Source: Rhizophagus clarus (taxonomy: Eukaryota; Glomeromycota; Glomeromycetes; Glomerales; Glomeraceae). Taken from it: DNA of 64,000 bases. Below the pieces are notes generated by a model, which was given only the letters and a program-made list of their open reading frames with translations, had not been told where the DNA came from and did not search any database. Positions 23,958 to 35,189 of the stretch are shown piece by piece. Positions within the stretch are counted from its first letter, which is position 1; every line of letters starts with the position of its first letter. The stretch spans positions 1,152,001 to 1,216,000 of the forward strand of contig BLAL01000229.1 in assembly GCA_015698045.1 (NCBI GenBank), written 5' to 3'. The position numbers and the translations under genes are program-made.

Positions 23958-24240
23958 CCCTATAAGAAATCTGTATACGGAATTGATGTGTTTCGTATAC
24001 AATTATCATACGTTTTTATAGATTCCGTATGGCAATTCCGTATATTTAAGACACAATTCATTTTTGAACATTTTTTCAAAAAAATTAATATATACGGAAT
24101 GTATACGTCTAAACGGAATTTATACGGAATTTTTAAACTTAATAATTTTATTGTCATTTCGTATCAGGTATCATAACACGTGATCACGTGATTATTGTTT
24201 TGTTATGATACGTTTTTTGTTTCCCTCCCCATTTTTTTTT
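23958..24240 (+). repeat. CCCTATAAG repeat module, copy A
   Basis: It begins CCCTATAAGAAATCTGTATA, repeats ATTCCGTAT/ATACGGAAT words in both orientations, and then has the hairpin region. It ends GTTTCCCTCCCC before a long T run. Copy B is in the opposite orientation at 1874-561. Its left end is inside a kinase gene. Its right side merges with the 5' end of the LINE, so it is either the end of a transposon hosting the LINE or part of the 5' control region of that LINE. Confidence 0.65.
24168..24211. promoter_or_regulatory. Hairpin with double E-box palindrome
   Basis: GTATCATAAC (24168-24177) and GTTATGATAC (24202-24211) form 10-bp inverted arms. Between them lies CACGTGATCACGTG (24177-24190), a perfect palindrome containing two CACGTG sites of the kind bound by bHLH factors. 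Copy B keeps the arms (576-585, 610-619) but has only one CACGTG. A regulatory role is inference. Confidence 0.45.
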
Positions 24241-24439
24241 TTTTTTTATTTTTTGAAGAAACTTTTTCTCGACGATCCACAGACCAAAATTTACTAAAGA
24301 AAAGAAAGTGCCTAAACACATAATTTTCACTAAATAAACCACTTTTTTTATTACATTTTCGAGATCCCGAGATCAAGTTACATATAAAAAACCAGTTACT
24401 TCAAATAAAACTCATAATACAATATCTTTTTCCAGCAAC

Positions 24440-25816
24440 ATGAGTGCCACACCATCTTCTACAAGAAGAACTAAAAGTGCCACTAAAATGTCGTCCAAGA
24501 CCACAAGGACAGACAAACAAATCACTGAAGAAACTTATACTCCCATTGATATAGACGTTATAACACAACAAAATAAAGCAAAAAAGAATAGAGTTACCGC
24601 AGACAACGATGCGGACGATGCCTTTTGGGAACCCACAAATACTAAGGAGAACACGACTAACAACGTGGTAAACCCAGAAGCTCCCGATACAAACCAAGAA
24701 CTACCTAACTCCACCAAAAAACCGAACAACCCCGACGAAGAATACCCCAATACACTTCCTCCAGAACCTACTCTCCGAGAAATCTCTAAAAACTTTTCAG
24801 AAAAAAACGCGAACTCACTCGACGCGTCAATTCACAACCGTCACATGACGATTGATCAACCAACACCAATCATCAACGAACAAATCACAGAAAATACGAA
24901 TAAGGAAATTAGCCCCCTAACTAACCTTAAAAAGAAATACGACCAACCTCCAACAGTGGAACAACTTGACTTAAACACACCTAATGGGGGAAAAAGACTC
25001 AAGTACAGCTCCTTCGCCATCAAAGAACTCTTTGAAACAAAGAATTTTCAACAAATACAGAAAAAAATCAGGGAACGCTTCTCGACTATAAACGGGTTCG
25101 AATGCATAGAACCAGAAGAAACATATAACGACACTAAGATTGTCAAAATCAGTTTCAGCAATCAAGCCTCACGTGATGCCATCAACGGAATTAAAAAAGG
25201 AAATGACCCGGTTATTTTCCACACCTACAATAAAGAAAACGTTGATACATTAACCAAAGAATTTAGGAATCACAAAGCGTCACATATTATAAGAGTGATG
25301 CACGTACCTAAAATCTTCAAAGAATCCGACATAATCAAAATCTTCTCAGTTTACGGAGAAATAAAATCAATCTCTAAAACGAAGACTAATAATACCTCAA
25401 AGAAAAGACCAACCAGAAACCAAAAAACATCATCTACTTTATATGATACATATTTCATTGCATTCGCAGACGCACGATCTGCAAAGAAATTCTTTATCAA
25501 CGACATATGGTCGATACAGGTTGAAAAATTCTTACTAAGAATACTTCCAGTAGATCCCACAAATGAGGAATACCAACGAAGAACAGAATTTAGCTATAAA
25601 ATTACGGGATTACACATGGACACAACCTTTTACGACATCGAACAAATAATCAAAAAAATCAAAGGACAGACATGCTATCTCCCACCGATCGAAATCAATT
25701 CAAAAAGAAAAACCAGGACAGCTTATATATATGTCAAACCGGAAGATTACCAACACAAAATCTGGAACGTCCCCGTAGGAAAAGATCGCACCATCTATCA
25801 CCCCCTCAAATCATAG
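24440..25816 (+). CDS. LINE ORF1, N-terminal part with two RRM-like folds
   Basis: 458 residues to a TAG at 25814-25816. The first 200 residues are polar and low in complexity (Ser, Thr, Asn, Pro). Residues about 281-370 read as an RRM-type fold (HIIRVMHVPKIFKESDIIKIF, then TYFIAFADARSAKKFF). Residues about 383-445 read as a second one (FSYKITGLHMDTTFYDIEQII, then TAYIYVKPED). ORF1 proteins of this type bind element RNA and form the particle that accompanies reverse transcription. The frame stops just before the zinc knuckle, which lies in the next frame, so the natural protein should continue into 25779-26642. Confidence 0.75.
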   Translation: MSATPSSTRRTKSATKMSSKTTRTDKQITEETYTPIDIDVITQQNKAKKNRVTADNDADDAFWEPTNTKENTTNNVVNPEAPDTNQELPNSTKKPNNPDEEYPNTLPPEPTLREISKNFSEKNANSLDASIHNRHMTIDQPTPIINEQITENTNKEISPLTNLKKKYDQPPTVEQLDLNTPNGGKRLKYSSFAIKELFETKNFQQIQKKIRERFSTINGFECIEPEETYNDTKIVKISFSNQASRDAINGIKKGNDPVIFHTYNKENVDTLTKEFRNHKASHIIRVMHVPKIFKESDIIKIFSVYGEIKSISKTKTNNTSKKRPTRNQKTSSTLYDTYFIAFADARSAKKFFINDIWSIQVEKFLLRILPVDPTNEEYQRRTEFSYKITGLHMDTTFYDIEQIIKKIKGQTCYLPPIEINSKRKTRTAYIYVKPEDYQHKIWNVPVGKDRTIYHPLKS

Positions 25817-26642
25817 TGTATGCTCCGTCTGCGGAGACCACAATCACAACGTATCCGCATGCAATCGCTATGAAACATTGGAACCGTACCTCCGCCCTAA
25901 TAAAGAACAAAGGGTGGAGCTAGACAACAACTCATCTTTCCTCCCCAATTACTTACGAAACATAAAACCAAATAACAAACAATCACAAAATGATCTCCTC
26001 ACAACTAACAATACCCAATCAAACTCTATTAACAACCAATACAACAGATCAAATAACACACAGGGTAATAGAAATCAGAACCGAACCTGGAACAACAGCA
26101 CAAGATATAACCGTTCAAGATCCAGATCCAGAATCAACACCTCGTCCTCGGACTTCCTCCCTACGCGAGGTAGATCGACGAATAAGGTTATCACCAACAA
26201 CAGTGTTAACAACATGGCTATCAATAAACAATACGAAATTCAAATAGAGAATCTAAAGAAAGATATTACTCAGCTTTCTAAAGAAATTAACACCTTAAAA
26301 GCAAATCAAGAACAACAAGAGAAAATCACGGACGATCTCCGTCAACAAATACGTAAATTTACAGAATCTCAAGAGCAAATGGCCATACAGATATCAACCA
26401 CATCTGAAAACATTCAAGCAATCAACCGCACACAATCGATGATCCTAGAACAAATACAATTACTCCATCGACCAACAAACAACAACAGACAGCACGCCAG
26501 GAGAGCATCACCTCGTCCACACGTAAGATCCCCAGTGCCTTCGGAACTCTCCATTCCCGAACACTTTTTGACGGAAAGTGAACAGCAAGGAGAAGACCCT
26601 TACGAGGACAGAGACGATAATAGTCAATCGGAACAACTCTGA
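25779..26642 (+). CDS. LINE ORF1, C-terminal part: zinc knuckle and coiled coil
   Basis: This frame is open from just after a stop at 25776-25778 and overlaps the end of ORF1. It begins NHSVCSVCGDHNHNVSAC, a C-x2-C-x4-H-x4-C knuckle starting at 25821. An Asn/Gln-rich basic stretch (TRYNRSRSRSRINTS) follows. A coiled coil of about 80 residues comes next (IENLKKDITQLSKEINTL, ITDDLRQQIRKFTESQ), and then an acidic tail. A knuckle directly after RRM domains is what a complete ORF1 should have, so one base gain or loss between 25779 and 25816 has split a single gene. No classical slippery heptamer was seen there, so programmed shifting is less likely than mutation. Confidence 0.65.
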   Translation, partial: EKIAPSITPSNHSVCSVCGDHNHNVSACNRYETLEPYLRPNKEQRVELDNNSSFLPNYLRNIKPNNKQSQNDLLTTNNTQSNSINNQYNRSNNTQGNRNQNRTWNNSTRYNRSRSRSRINTSSSDFLPTRGRSTNKVITNNSVNNMAINKQYEIQIENLKKDITQLSKEINTLKANQEQQEKITDDLRQQIRKFTESQEQMAIQISTTSENIQAINRTQSMILEQIQLLHRPTNNNRQHARRASPRPHVRSPVPSELSIPEHFLTESEQQGEDPYEDRDDNSQSEQL

Positions 26643-26860
26643 TTTAATTCTCAATCCTGATCCCCCTCTATAATCTACGATGACAACAACGGTAATCCCA
26701 ACAATAACAATCGATCCAACAACTTCTCATTTTCCAGCATTTATCCAAGCAACTGGATGCAACGCTATTGAGAACTGACATCGATTTACTGATAACCCAA
26801 AACCGTCACAACCCAACAACAACTTTTAAACACACACTTCAACAACCATAAAATTTATCA

Positions 26861-27910
26861 ATGATAGTACAACAAAAAAGAAAACATACTGGTTACGATA
26901 ATAACGAAAACATATCAAAAAATAAAAAAATTAAAAAAAATAATAATAATAATAATAATAATAAAAACTCATCGTCAGACATTCAAAACAACAACAACCA
27001 CACCCATAACAACCATTACCATCAGAATAATACTAACATAAATTTTCAGAATCAAACAATCAACAACAATGATGACCTAGATATACTTAACGCAATCAAC
27101 GACTTACCACCTGGTTCATACCCTACATATAACCCCAACAACCAAAACAACAACTACGATAAAGATTACATAAAAATAGGGACACTGAACATACAAAGTG
27201 GTTTTAACAACAAAAAGACCGACATCATGGAATATTTCATCACTAACAATTACGACATTTTAGCCATCCAAGAAATGCACGTAACTACTCCTCATCAATT
27301 CACTAACATGGAGAAAATCAACGTCTCCAACAACGAGGAAAACATTGATCTATATATTTACAAAGACACTAATGGAAACTCTGTTACAGACTCACATAGC
27401 GGAGTCTGCATAATCATGAAAGAGGAATTTCAAAAAAGAGTTTCCACTGTCCAAACTCACAAAGGCAGAATCCTAACAATAGAACTCCACTTCAAGAAAA
27501 TACATTTACTAATCATTAATACTTATATCCCGGCTAACAATCAGAAAAAAGAACAAATAGAAACGTGCTACAAACAAATCGAAACACTAATTAAAACTCA
27601 TTCATCAAAACCCAACGCACACATAATCTTATTAGGCGACTTCAACGTACAACCATGTAAACAAGACCGAAAAAACAACCAATGGAAAGCCCGCATTTAC
27701 AACATATTAAAAATGGCATCGATGACAAATGCGATTAAACAACATCACGACAAATACCTCCCAACGCACGCTCCTGCGGCCACTAAAGAATTCACGTCCG
27801 CAATCGACCATATTTATACCACACAAAATATCATCGATCATAGCTATTACGCCTCAACGGCTACCATCGACCAACATTTACACTTTAATACTGATCATAA
27901 ATCCCTATGA
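26861..27910 (+). CDS. LINE ORF2, APE-type endonuclease part
   Basis: 349 residues. An Asn-rich leader (an uninterrupted Asn run near residue 27) precedes the endonuclease. Its landmarks are KIGTLNIQSG (about 105), the catalytic Glu in LAIQEMH (about 138), NTYIP, GDFN (about 259), SAIDHIY (about 313) and TDH (about 344). This enzyme nicks target DNA to prime reverse transcription. The last codons, SL and the stop, come from the inserted transposon that begins at 27903, so the true protein continues into 29215-34043. Deleting the transposon with one AAT copy restores one 1956-residue frame. Confidence 0.85.
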   Translation: MIVQQKRKHTGYDNNENISKNKKIKKNNNNNNNNKNSSSDIQNNNNHTHNNHYHQNNTNINFQNQTINNNDDLDILNAINDLPPGSYPTYNPNNQNNNYDKDYIKIGTLNIQSGFNNKKTDIMEYFITNNYDILAIQEMHVTTPHQFTNMEKINVSNNEENIDLYIYKDTNGNSVTDSHSGVCIIMKEEFQKRVSTVQTHKGRILTIELHFKKIHLLIINTYIPANNQKKEQIETCYKQIETLIKTHSSKPNAHIILLGDFNVQPCKQDRKNNQWKARIYNILKMASMTNAIKQHHDKYLPTHAPAATKEFTSAIDHIYTTQNIIDHSYYASTATIDQHLHFNTDHKSL

Positions 27911-29211
27911 AAAAACTGTGTGTGATTTTTGTTGAATTAACATTCAATTAAATTTACTACAATTTCACTACAATTTCTATATATTTGACCGTACAATAAT
28001 TGTGCAATAATTGTGCTAAAAATTGCAATAAATCACACAATAATTGCATGGTAATTTGTACAATAATTATCCTATTTTTGTCCTGAATTTATATGATTAT
28101 TGTCCAATTTTTGAGCCAAATTTTAGGCCGAATTTTAGGTATTATGATAGGTCAAATACTAAAATTTTACAGTAATGACAGGCAAATTTATAAAGTAAAA
28201 TTATGAATTTTTATTAATTAAAATATAAATATACAAAATATTCATAAATAAAATACTATATTTTGATATAAATCATAAATGTAGAAAATATAAGAAAATA
28301 AAATAAAGTATGTTAGTAACAGTAAAGTATCAAAGAAGAGTAAATTATTAGTGTAAGAAAATTATAAGTATTAAAATAAAAAGTATGAAGTTAGTAAAGA
28401 AAGCAAATTAGTAGTGTTGAAAAATAAATTATTAGTATTTAGTAATATATAAAAAATATGATTAGCAAGTGTTGAAAGTAATAATAAATTATTAGTGTTA
28501 GTAGTAAAAAAAGTATGAAGTTAGTAAATAAGCAAGTTAATAATGTTAAAATGTAAAAAAGTTAGGAAAATAAGTAAAAAGATAATAGAAAACAAGTTTT
28601 TCTTACCTGAAATTTTGAAGTTAAAAAAAAGGTTTTAAAAAAAAAAACAAACATTTCGCGTCATATTTATTTTGATGATCAGATCACGTGATTAATATAC
28701 AATTTTAAGATGCATAAATCTGGCCAAATTATAATTCTGGCCGGAACTAATTCTGTAACTTAAAAAAGTTTGGATTTTTTTTAGTTACGAAGCACTACAA
28801 AAATTGTACCAATAGGTCCAGAAGATACCCATTTATAAACAAATATGCAGTTGAATTTTGTGTAAACTTACTGCATAAATCACTTAGGAAAATATATTCA
28901 TAATGATGGTTAAAAGTGGTCTATTTGCCCCAAAAAGTGGTCAAATATTGTATGGTAGGATTACTCAAAAATTGAATGCTTTCTGTATCTTAAATACAAA
29001 TTTTATACCTAAAATTTTTATTGCACAAAAATTGAACATTTTCTATATTTTAAATTTAAGTTTATTTTCAATTGTACAAAAATTGCACACTTTTAATACA
29101 CTATAAATAACTGCATGGTCATTTTTATCCAAAAAGCTGCAATAATTGAATGATTTTCACACAGAATCGAACAAATATTGCACAAATATTGGATGATCTT
29201 TTTTCATAGGG
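27903..29211. mobile_element. 1309-bp inverted-repeat transposon inside LINE ORF2
   Basis: The ends are CCCTATGAAAAAACTG on the left and its near inverse, ending TTTTTTCATAGGG, on the right (13 bp identical). AAT is duplicated at 27900-27902 and 29212-29214. The ends carry many subterminal words of the CAATAATTGT / ACAAAAATTG type in both orientations. The interior is AT-rich with no transposase, so it is non-autonomous. A 3-bp target and CCCTATG ends do not let me name the superfamily. Its ends resemble CCCTATAAG at 23958 and 1874. The 67-codon frame at 28903 has no motif. Confidence 0.9.
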
Positions 29212-29214
29212 AAT

Positions 29215-32200
29215 GCATCTTCCTAATTATTCACTACGATTATATATTCAAAAATCCTCATTATCGTAAACAAAACCTTTATAAAAACAAAAACACCACG
29301 AGGAAAAACATGTACAACTATCACAAAATGACTGATGACCTATGGCAACAATACACAGAAGGAACAAGAAATTACTTGGCCTTCCACCGCCTAGAATACG
29401 CGGATACAGCACTGAACCCAGTACATACTTCATCCATTCAAGCCATCGAAACTAAGTGGACCATACTAAAGAAATCCATATTAGCCTCGAAAGCTCAATA
29501 TATTCCTATGTACAATACCAAAGCAACAAATAGAAATCATACACCACTACCGATTAGACAAAAAGAAAATATGATTTTACAAATACATCATGTTCTCCTC
29601 AACTTCAGTATCAAAAAGATCATTCACCGGATGGCCATGGAGAACGAACAACACCAGACCATCACTATAGATAATATCCCTCCTGAGAAATGGCAAACCT
29701 ATTGGAACATATGGCCTCTTATCAGAAAAACGCTATACAAGGCCAATACTTTGTTCGATAAAATAATTTTTAATTATTTACCGCTTTCTATAACACAGTC
29801 AAATTACATTCATACGAAACGAATCATTAAACAAGGCCTATTGATGGCCAAAGAAATCAAACAAGCCGCGATTGCTAAACATGATATTACTAATATAAAT
29901 CTTCACATTTTAAATCGAAATAATAATTTAGAAAATAATCAACGAAAAATGATCAACTCCCTGTTGGATCGAAAACCACGCCATATTCGATTAGATCGTC
30001 TCCTCGTTCCAGCATCCGATAACCCTAACGAAATAACATTGTCAAGAGATCCTAAAACTATTGAACGACATTCGATTCAACATTTCCAATTATTAGGATC
30101 GTCTAGCAAAGAGGAGTTAACACGATCGATCAAACCTTATTCGACTTTAGAAGATATTCCTGTTGAATTTCGCCCTTATTATGCTCCTATCCAAACCATC
30201 GACCAAGCACAATATGATTGTGCTTTGGAAGAAATTACTAACGACGAAATTCTTGCCACTTTCGCTTCGCTACCTAATCACAAAGCACCTGGCATTTCAG
30301 GAATTACTTATGAAGATCTAAAACACATACATCCTGATATAATACAGTATACCACCGACCTCTTTAATCTCTGCTTACGAACCAGTTCCATACCAAGAGA
30401 CTGGAAAAAGGCTTTACTCTTTCCTATCCCTAAACCAAAAGAATGGGGCAGCGATATTAATAATACAAGACCGATTATACTTTTAGAAACGTTACGAAAA
30501 TGTTTTATCAAGATCCTCACAGCAAGATTACATACAGTACTATCGCAACGACACTTCCTCCAACCTAATAATCGCGCAGGTCTAATAGGGGAATCTACAT
30601 ACCAACCACTTCAACACTTACATCACGCAATAGAAATGGCCAAGAAATATAAGAAGGAAATCTGGATAGGCGTCCAAGACCTTTCCAAGGCCTACGACCG
30701 CATTAACATTTCCCTCTTACGTCTTGCCATGGCACGTCTGCGTATTCCCCAGACCATTATCGAACTAATCTTACAGCTGTTCACAGATCGGACTAATCGA
30801 ATTATCCTTTATAATGACAACATATCGGATCCTTATCAAGTCATGCAGGGTATAGACCAAGGAGAGGTGGTTAGCCCCCTCCTATGGATCATATACTACG
30901 ATCCATTGTTTGCGAGAATTAACTCTTTACGAGAACTGGCATTCACTGTGGAACTGCAACAAATTAAAAACATTTGGAATCCCGACACTGATCAAAAAGT
31001 TACCTACTCAACGACCGTTCAGAGTTATCTGGACGACACCACATGGGTCGCACCCATACTAACCCATATGAAAACGCTCCTGGAAATCTCAAACGACTTC
31101 TACGAGCTAGCCAACATACAGATCAACAAAGATAAATATCGTCTACTCACTAACAATAAATTGTATGTTGGCAAAGAAATAGAGCTTACATTAGGATCAG
31201 AACTTACGAATGTCAAGATCAACAAGAAAAAAGAAGGAGTCCGAATCTTAGGAGTTTATATCGATGCGTTTAATTCACCGTCTCCTACACTTAAAAAATT
31301 ACGTCAAACGGTGGCACTTTTTTCTAATACCTTGAGAAGGAAAAAATTAACGCATAATCGCATTATTTATATTACTAATAAAGTCCTTATGCCTATCCTG
31401 GAGTATAGAAATCAATTTCAAGTTTTTACAATCGAACAATGCAATTTTATTATGGCACCTATCAAAAAACTTTTCAAACAATCATTACACCTTCTGAGAT
31501 CTACTCCAGACGCTTTGATTCATCATTATTTACTACCTTTGATTAATAACTTTTTTTATAATCAGATGTATTCGCACATAGCTATGACACAATTACTGTT
31601 CAACACGCCTTTATTAAACCCTATAGCTATGACTCAAATGTTGACGACACAATATGAATTCTGGTTGCCACATTTCCCAACACACGATGATCTTACAAAA
31701 TTAGAATCAACAAAATTGGCGACCACTTTCCTTTCTAAGTTACTAATCTATTTTAACAATTTTAATATTGTTTTCACCCCCGTTTACGATACCACAATAA
31801 CGGGAGGACGAACCCCTCTATTATTCCACATTCCTAACATTACGAAATCGGATATTACGAGCTTAAAAAATAAACGCCTAATCTTTTTAGACCAAATAAT
31901 TTCCGGTGATAGCTCATTCCTATTAACCCTCCCGGAAATAAAACAATTGGCGCAAAAGAATTGGAAAGGAGCCCCTCCAAACTGGCTCAAAAAGATGGAG
32001 AGTACGGAAATTTGGACTACAACGAATCGACGGTTGATTAATCCTCCGAAAGAATTACCGATACAAAATTTCCTAATACAAACACTGAGTGTTTTACCTA
32101 ACGAAGAGAACCAATTACGCAACCAATGGTATATTTTTTGGGACCCTAAAAGCAACACTTCAATTTATGGTAAAGGCATCACTCAAATTAATCGTAAAGA

Positions 32201-34043
32201 TACGCCGAGCATGACACAGCTACAACACTACGTGCAGACGTACTTGGAAGATGATGCTTTATTCAACTCCGGGACCTCTCATTCACACCATGGTGCGCTT
32301 ACTCCGCGGAAGAAAACCACGATCTTGAAACCATGCAAAGGGTGTGCCCTTCACACTTACAATGTGGATCGCCCGCTCATTTGTACAATATATATAGTAA
32401 CGTCCTCGCTCTGCAAATTCAAGTTATATAATCAGAAAATCATGGAACGCAAGTTCCCTAGCATGAAGAAACAATGGAAATTCCCTACCAAACACCATCT
32501 CACCTTACATAATATAGCTTACAACTCGTTTCTCAAATTACATAGATCTTCTTTTTCACATTTCAATCTTGACTCTAATTTTTTGAAGAATGATATGGTT
32601 TATAATCACGAATTCTCCCCTCAGGAATTATCGAGGAATTGTAATTTAGATAAAAATCATTTTTATTTTTTATATAGTCTTTTTAAAGGTAATCAACATA
32701 GTTTAGATACGCTATATTTGCTAATTATTAAATTTTTATTTCGAGATAGACTTACCTTTTATACAGATGGCTCCCTTTCAACGGATGGAACTAACAAATC
32801 TATAATGGGCGCCGCCTGGGTGGAAGTCTCCTCATCAGCGAATGACACTTTTCAGTGTTCAACCGCACACTTACCGTCATCGACCAAAGCAGAAGTTCTA
32901 GCAATTCTTACCGCTATTATCGCTGCTCTGACCCACTGTCACGTGACTATTCACACAGATTCAAAAAACGCAATAGATACATTCAACAAAACTGGTCGGA
33001 AGAATCTTTCACAGAGAAGAATCATGAAATTGAATAACTTCAGCCTATGGATATTGATACATCGCCTTATAAAAACTAAATCCCTTTGTGTGGATATGTT
33101 CAAAGTTAAGGCGCATTCTGGACACCTACATAACGACATCACTGATCGTCTCGCTAAGGACGCATGTAGCAACCCGCCTATTTTCTTAACTATTTCACAC
33201 TACTCTCAGGCTCCGATCATGGTCCCTACCTTAGCTAATTACGGTCCTATAGATAAGAATATACGAAAATACCTTCAACGCATCACTAATCTTCGTACGT
33301 TCGAGAAATTATTACGAACTAAAGCGTTATCACATCTATTTGGACCCACTCTTGACCGAGTTGACATGATCAATTGGGAGCTTACCAAAGATTGGATTGC
33401 ACAATCCTGCGATGGGTCTATCTGCTCAGCAACAAATGACCGCTATACGGGCTTCAAAATCAAGAATTTAGGACATATTCTACCAACCGTTAATAAACAA
33501 CGGATATATTACCCGAAACTTTATCCTGACTTGCCTTCTAATTGTATTTTATGCAATTCTACTGCAGCTTCTAATTCTCACTGGGGACTGTGCCATCAAC
33601 ACCATACGGACAGATTAGCTGACTATAAGGAATGCCTATCGGTCCTGCTCAAGGCTCTTGAGACCTATAAAGAAATTGCCGTCGCTCCGCCAGCTCAGAT
33701 CGCAGTTTCTACCTCCCCGCTCAGTTGTTTTGATCTAGAACATAATTCTTCTTTTTATATTCTTTTACATAATGCAGTACCCAATTCTTTATCGGATTTG
33801 ATCGCAAGATTTATTAGGTCTAGAAAGACGAAAAATCTTGTCATGAACCTTTTCTTATCAGCCTTTATGGATAATATCATTAGAAAATATTGGCGCAAAT
33901 ATGCTCTCGCTTACAAACAATGGGAAAAATCATTGCACATTACGAAACGTGATAAACGACTTTATCGTAAACGACATAATCATGACAACGAATCTCACTC
34001 TTTACCGGGGCCCAGTTTATCTCAAAAAACTTCATTAGACTGA
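29215..34043 (+). CDS. LINE ORF2, reverse transcriptase and RNase H part
   Basis: This is the continuation of ORF2 after the inserted transposon. The reverse transcriptase core shows motif A (QDLSKAYDR, about 30674), motif B (QGIDQGEVVSPLLW, about 30846) and the catalytic SYLDD (about 31023). RNase H follows: YTDGS (about 32758), an AEV glutamate, HTDSKNAID, and KAHSGHLHNDITDRLAKDA. A C-x2-C..H..C element, CILCNSTAASNSHWGLC (about 33543), and a basic tail ending near HITKRDKRLYRKR close the protein. All catalytic residues I can check are present and the frame is open for 1600 codons. This copy is therefore recently active or recently inserted, apart from the ORF1 frameshift and the nested transposon. 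Confidence 0.9.
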
Positions 34044-35189
34044 ATTTGTTAACTGAACTTTTGCAGTTTTGCTAATGCTACAAAAAATTGATTTTCATCA
34101 ATTCCAAATAATATAAATATAAGTCAAAGGTATACTATAGCAAAAAAAAAGAAATATGTATTGTAGTCTAGTCTTATTCGAATATGTCAAAGATACAATA
34201 AATATGCAGTTTATTTCAAATGACCCAATTTCTGTGAAAGAAACTGTATTGCTGTAAAGTTAATATGCATATGACTGTAAAAGAATTTATATTATTGTGA
34301 AAGAAAATTGTATTGATTCAACAGTGCTCTGGAAAGTACTGTGTTATCTGTACTATCAAGTCTATCAAACAATGCACAACTTATATCAAAATATCAAAAC
34401 CTGATTTACGTAAATCATTAATATTATAATTTTTGATTTAGAATATATTTTATTAGATGTTTTGATAATCTTAAGCAACCACAAATTAGTTAGTTGTCAG
34501 TTCATTATAAAAATATACTGTATTTAAATATTAAATTTAATTTTTTTTTATTTTTTTTTTTGAAATTTTAAAAAAAATTAAATTAATGAAATTCGTGGTC
34601 AAAGTAGAAAAAGATGTGCTCGCAAAAAAATTTTTTTTTTCTAAATTATATAATTGACTTACCTATATTTGAAAATGGTTCCAGCTAGATTTGAATTTTA
34701 TTTATTTGATTTTAATGAAATGTTTTGTATGATTTTTTTAATCCTTATGAATAATTTACCATTTATAATAGTTATAGCTAGTTAAAGATAGATACAACAT
34801 TTTAATCGTCTTATTGATCATTTAAATGTTTACTATTTAAAAAAATAAACTAACCTCTTATCAATTATGAATCTTTTATTGCGAGTTATATAATGGTTAT
34901 AAAATAGAGTCTGAACATGTACTTGAGCCTAAAATAATTTAAAAAATGAAAAAAAAATATTATGCATTTATTCAAAAGAAAAGTGTTTTTAATTTATTTA
35001 AAAAGAGCAATTTTGATAAACAAACTAAAAAGTTTGGCTTACCAACTTTGGTTACAAAAAAAAATTGTGTAATTAAGTAAATTATTCTTTATAATGATCA
35101 TATAACAATGTTGATATCTCTATCAACTTCATATTGTATATTATGCGAAACATACTTCAAATGGAATTTCTGATACTTTCATTATGTCG
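34044..35189. other. LINE 3' flank and intergenic DNA with a dispersed repeat
   Basis: No gene was seen. The segment 34480-34650 resembles 41840-42040. Both run from TAGTTGTCARTTCRTTATAAAA through ATATACT and GAAATTTTAAAAAAAATT to a GCTCGYAAAAAAA-T(n) end. This is an old dispersed copy pair. The LINE 3' end may fall near the A-run at 34140. Confidence 0.4.

Larger units (their letters stand above)
24250..34043 (+). mobile_element. LINE with ORF1 and APE-RT-RNase H ORF2
   Basis: Order: a 5' region with pyrimidine run, ORF1 (24440-26642, one frameshift), a spacer of about 218 bp, and ORF2 (26861-34043) split by a DNA transposon. The APE endonuclease, reverse transcriptase and RNase H in one ORF, with a CCHC-bearing ORF1, place it among RNase H-containing LINEs such as the I or Tad1 types; the clade cannot be fixed by eye. 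The coding DNA is much richer in C and G than the host genes. The exact ends are not set: no target duplication was found, and an A-run at about 34140 is only a candidate 3' end. Confidence 0.85.

Noticed and set aside
24401..24750. - strand frames over LINE ORF1
   Set aside because: They lie opposite a frame with RRM and CCHC features and show no motif of their own.
27729..27935. 68-codon frame over the endonuclease end
   Set aside because: It is a shadow of the endonuclease frame that runs into the inserted transposon.
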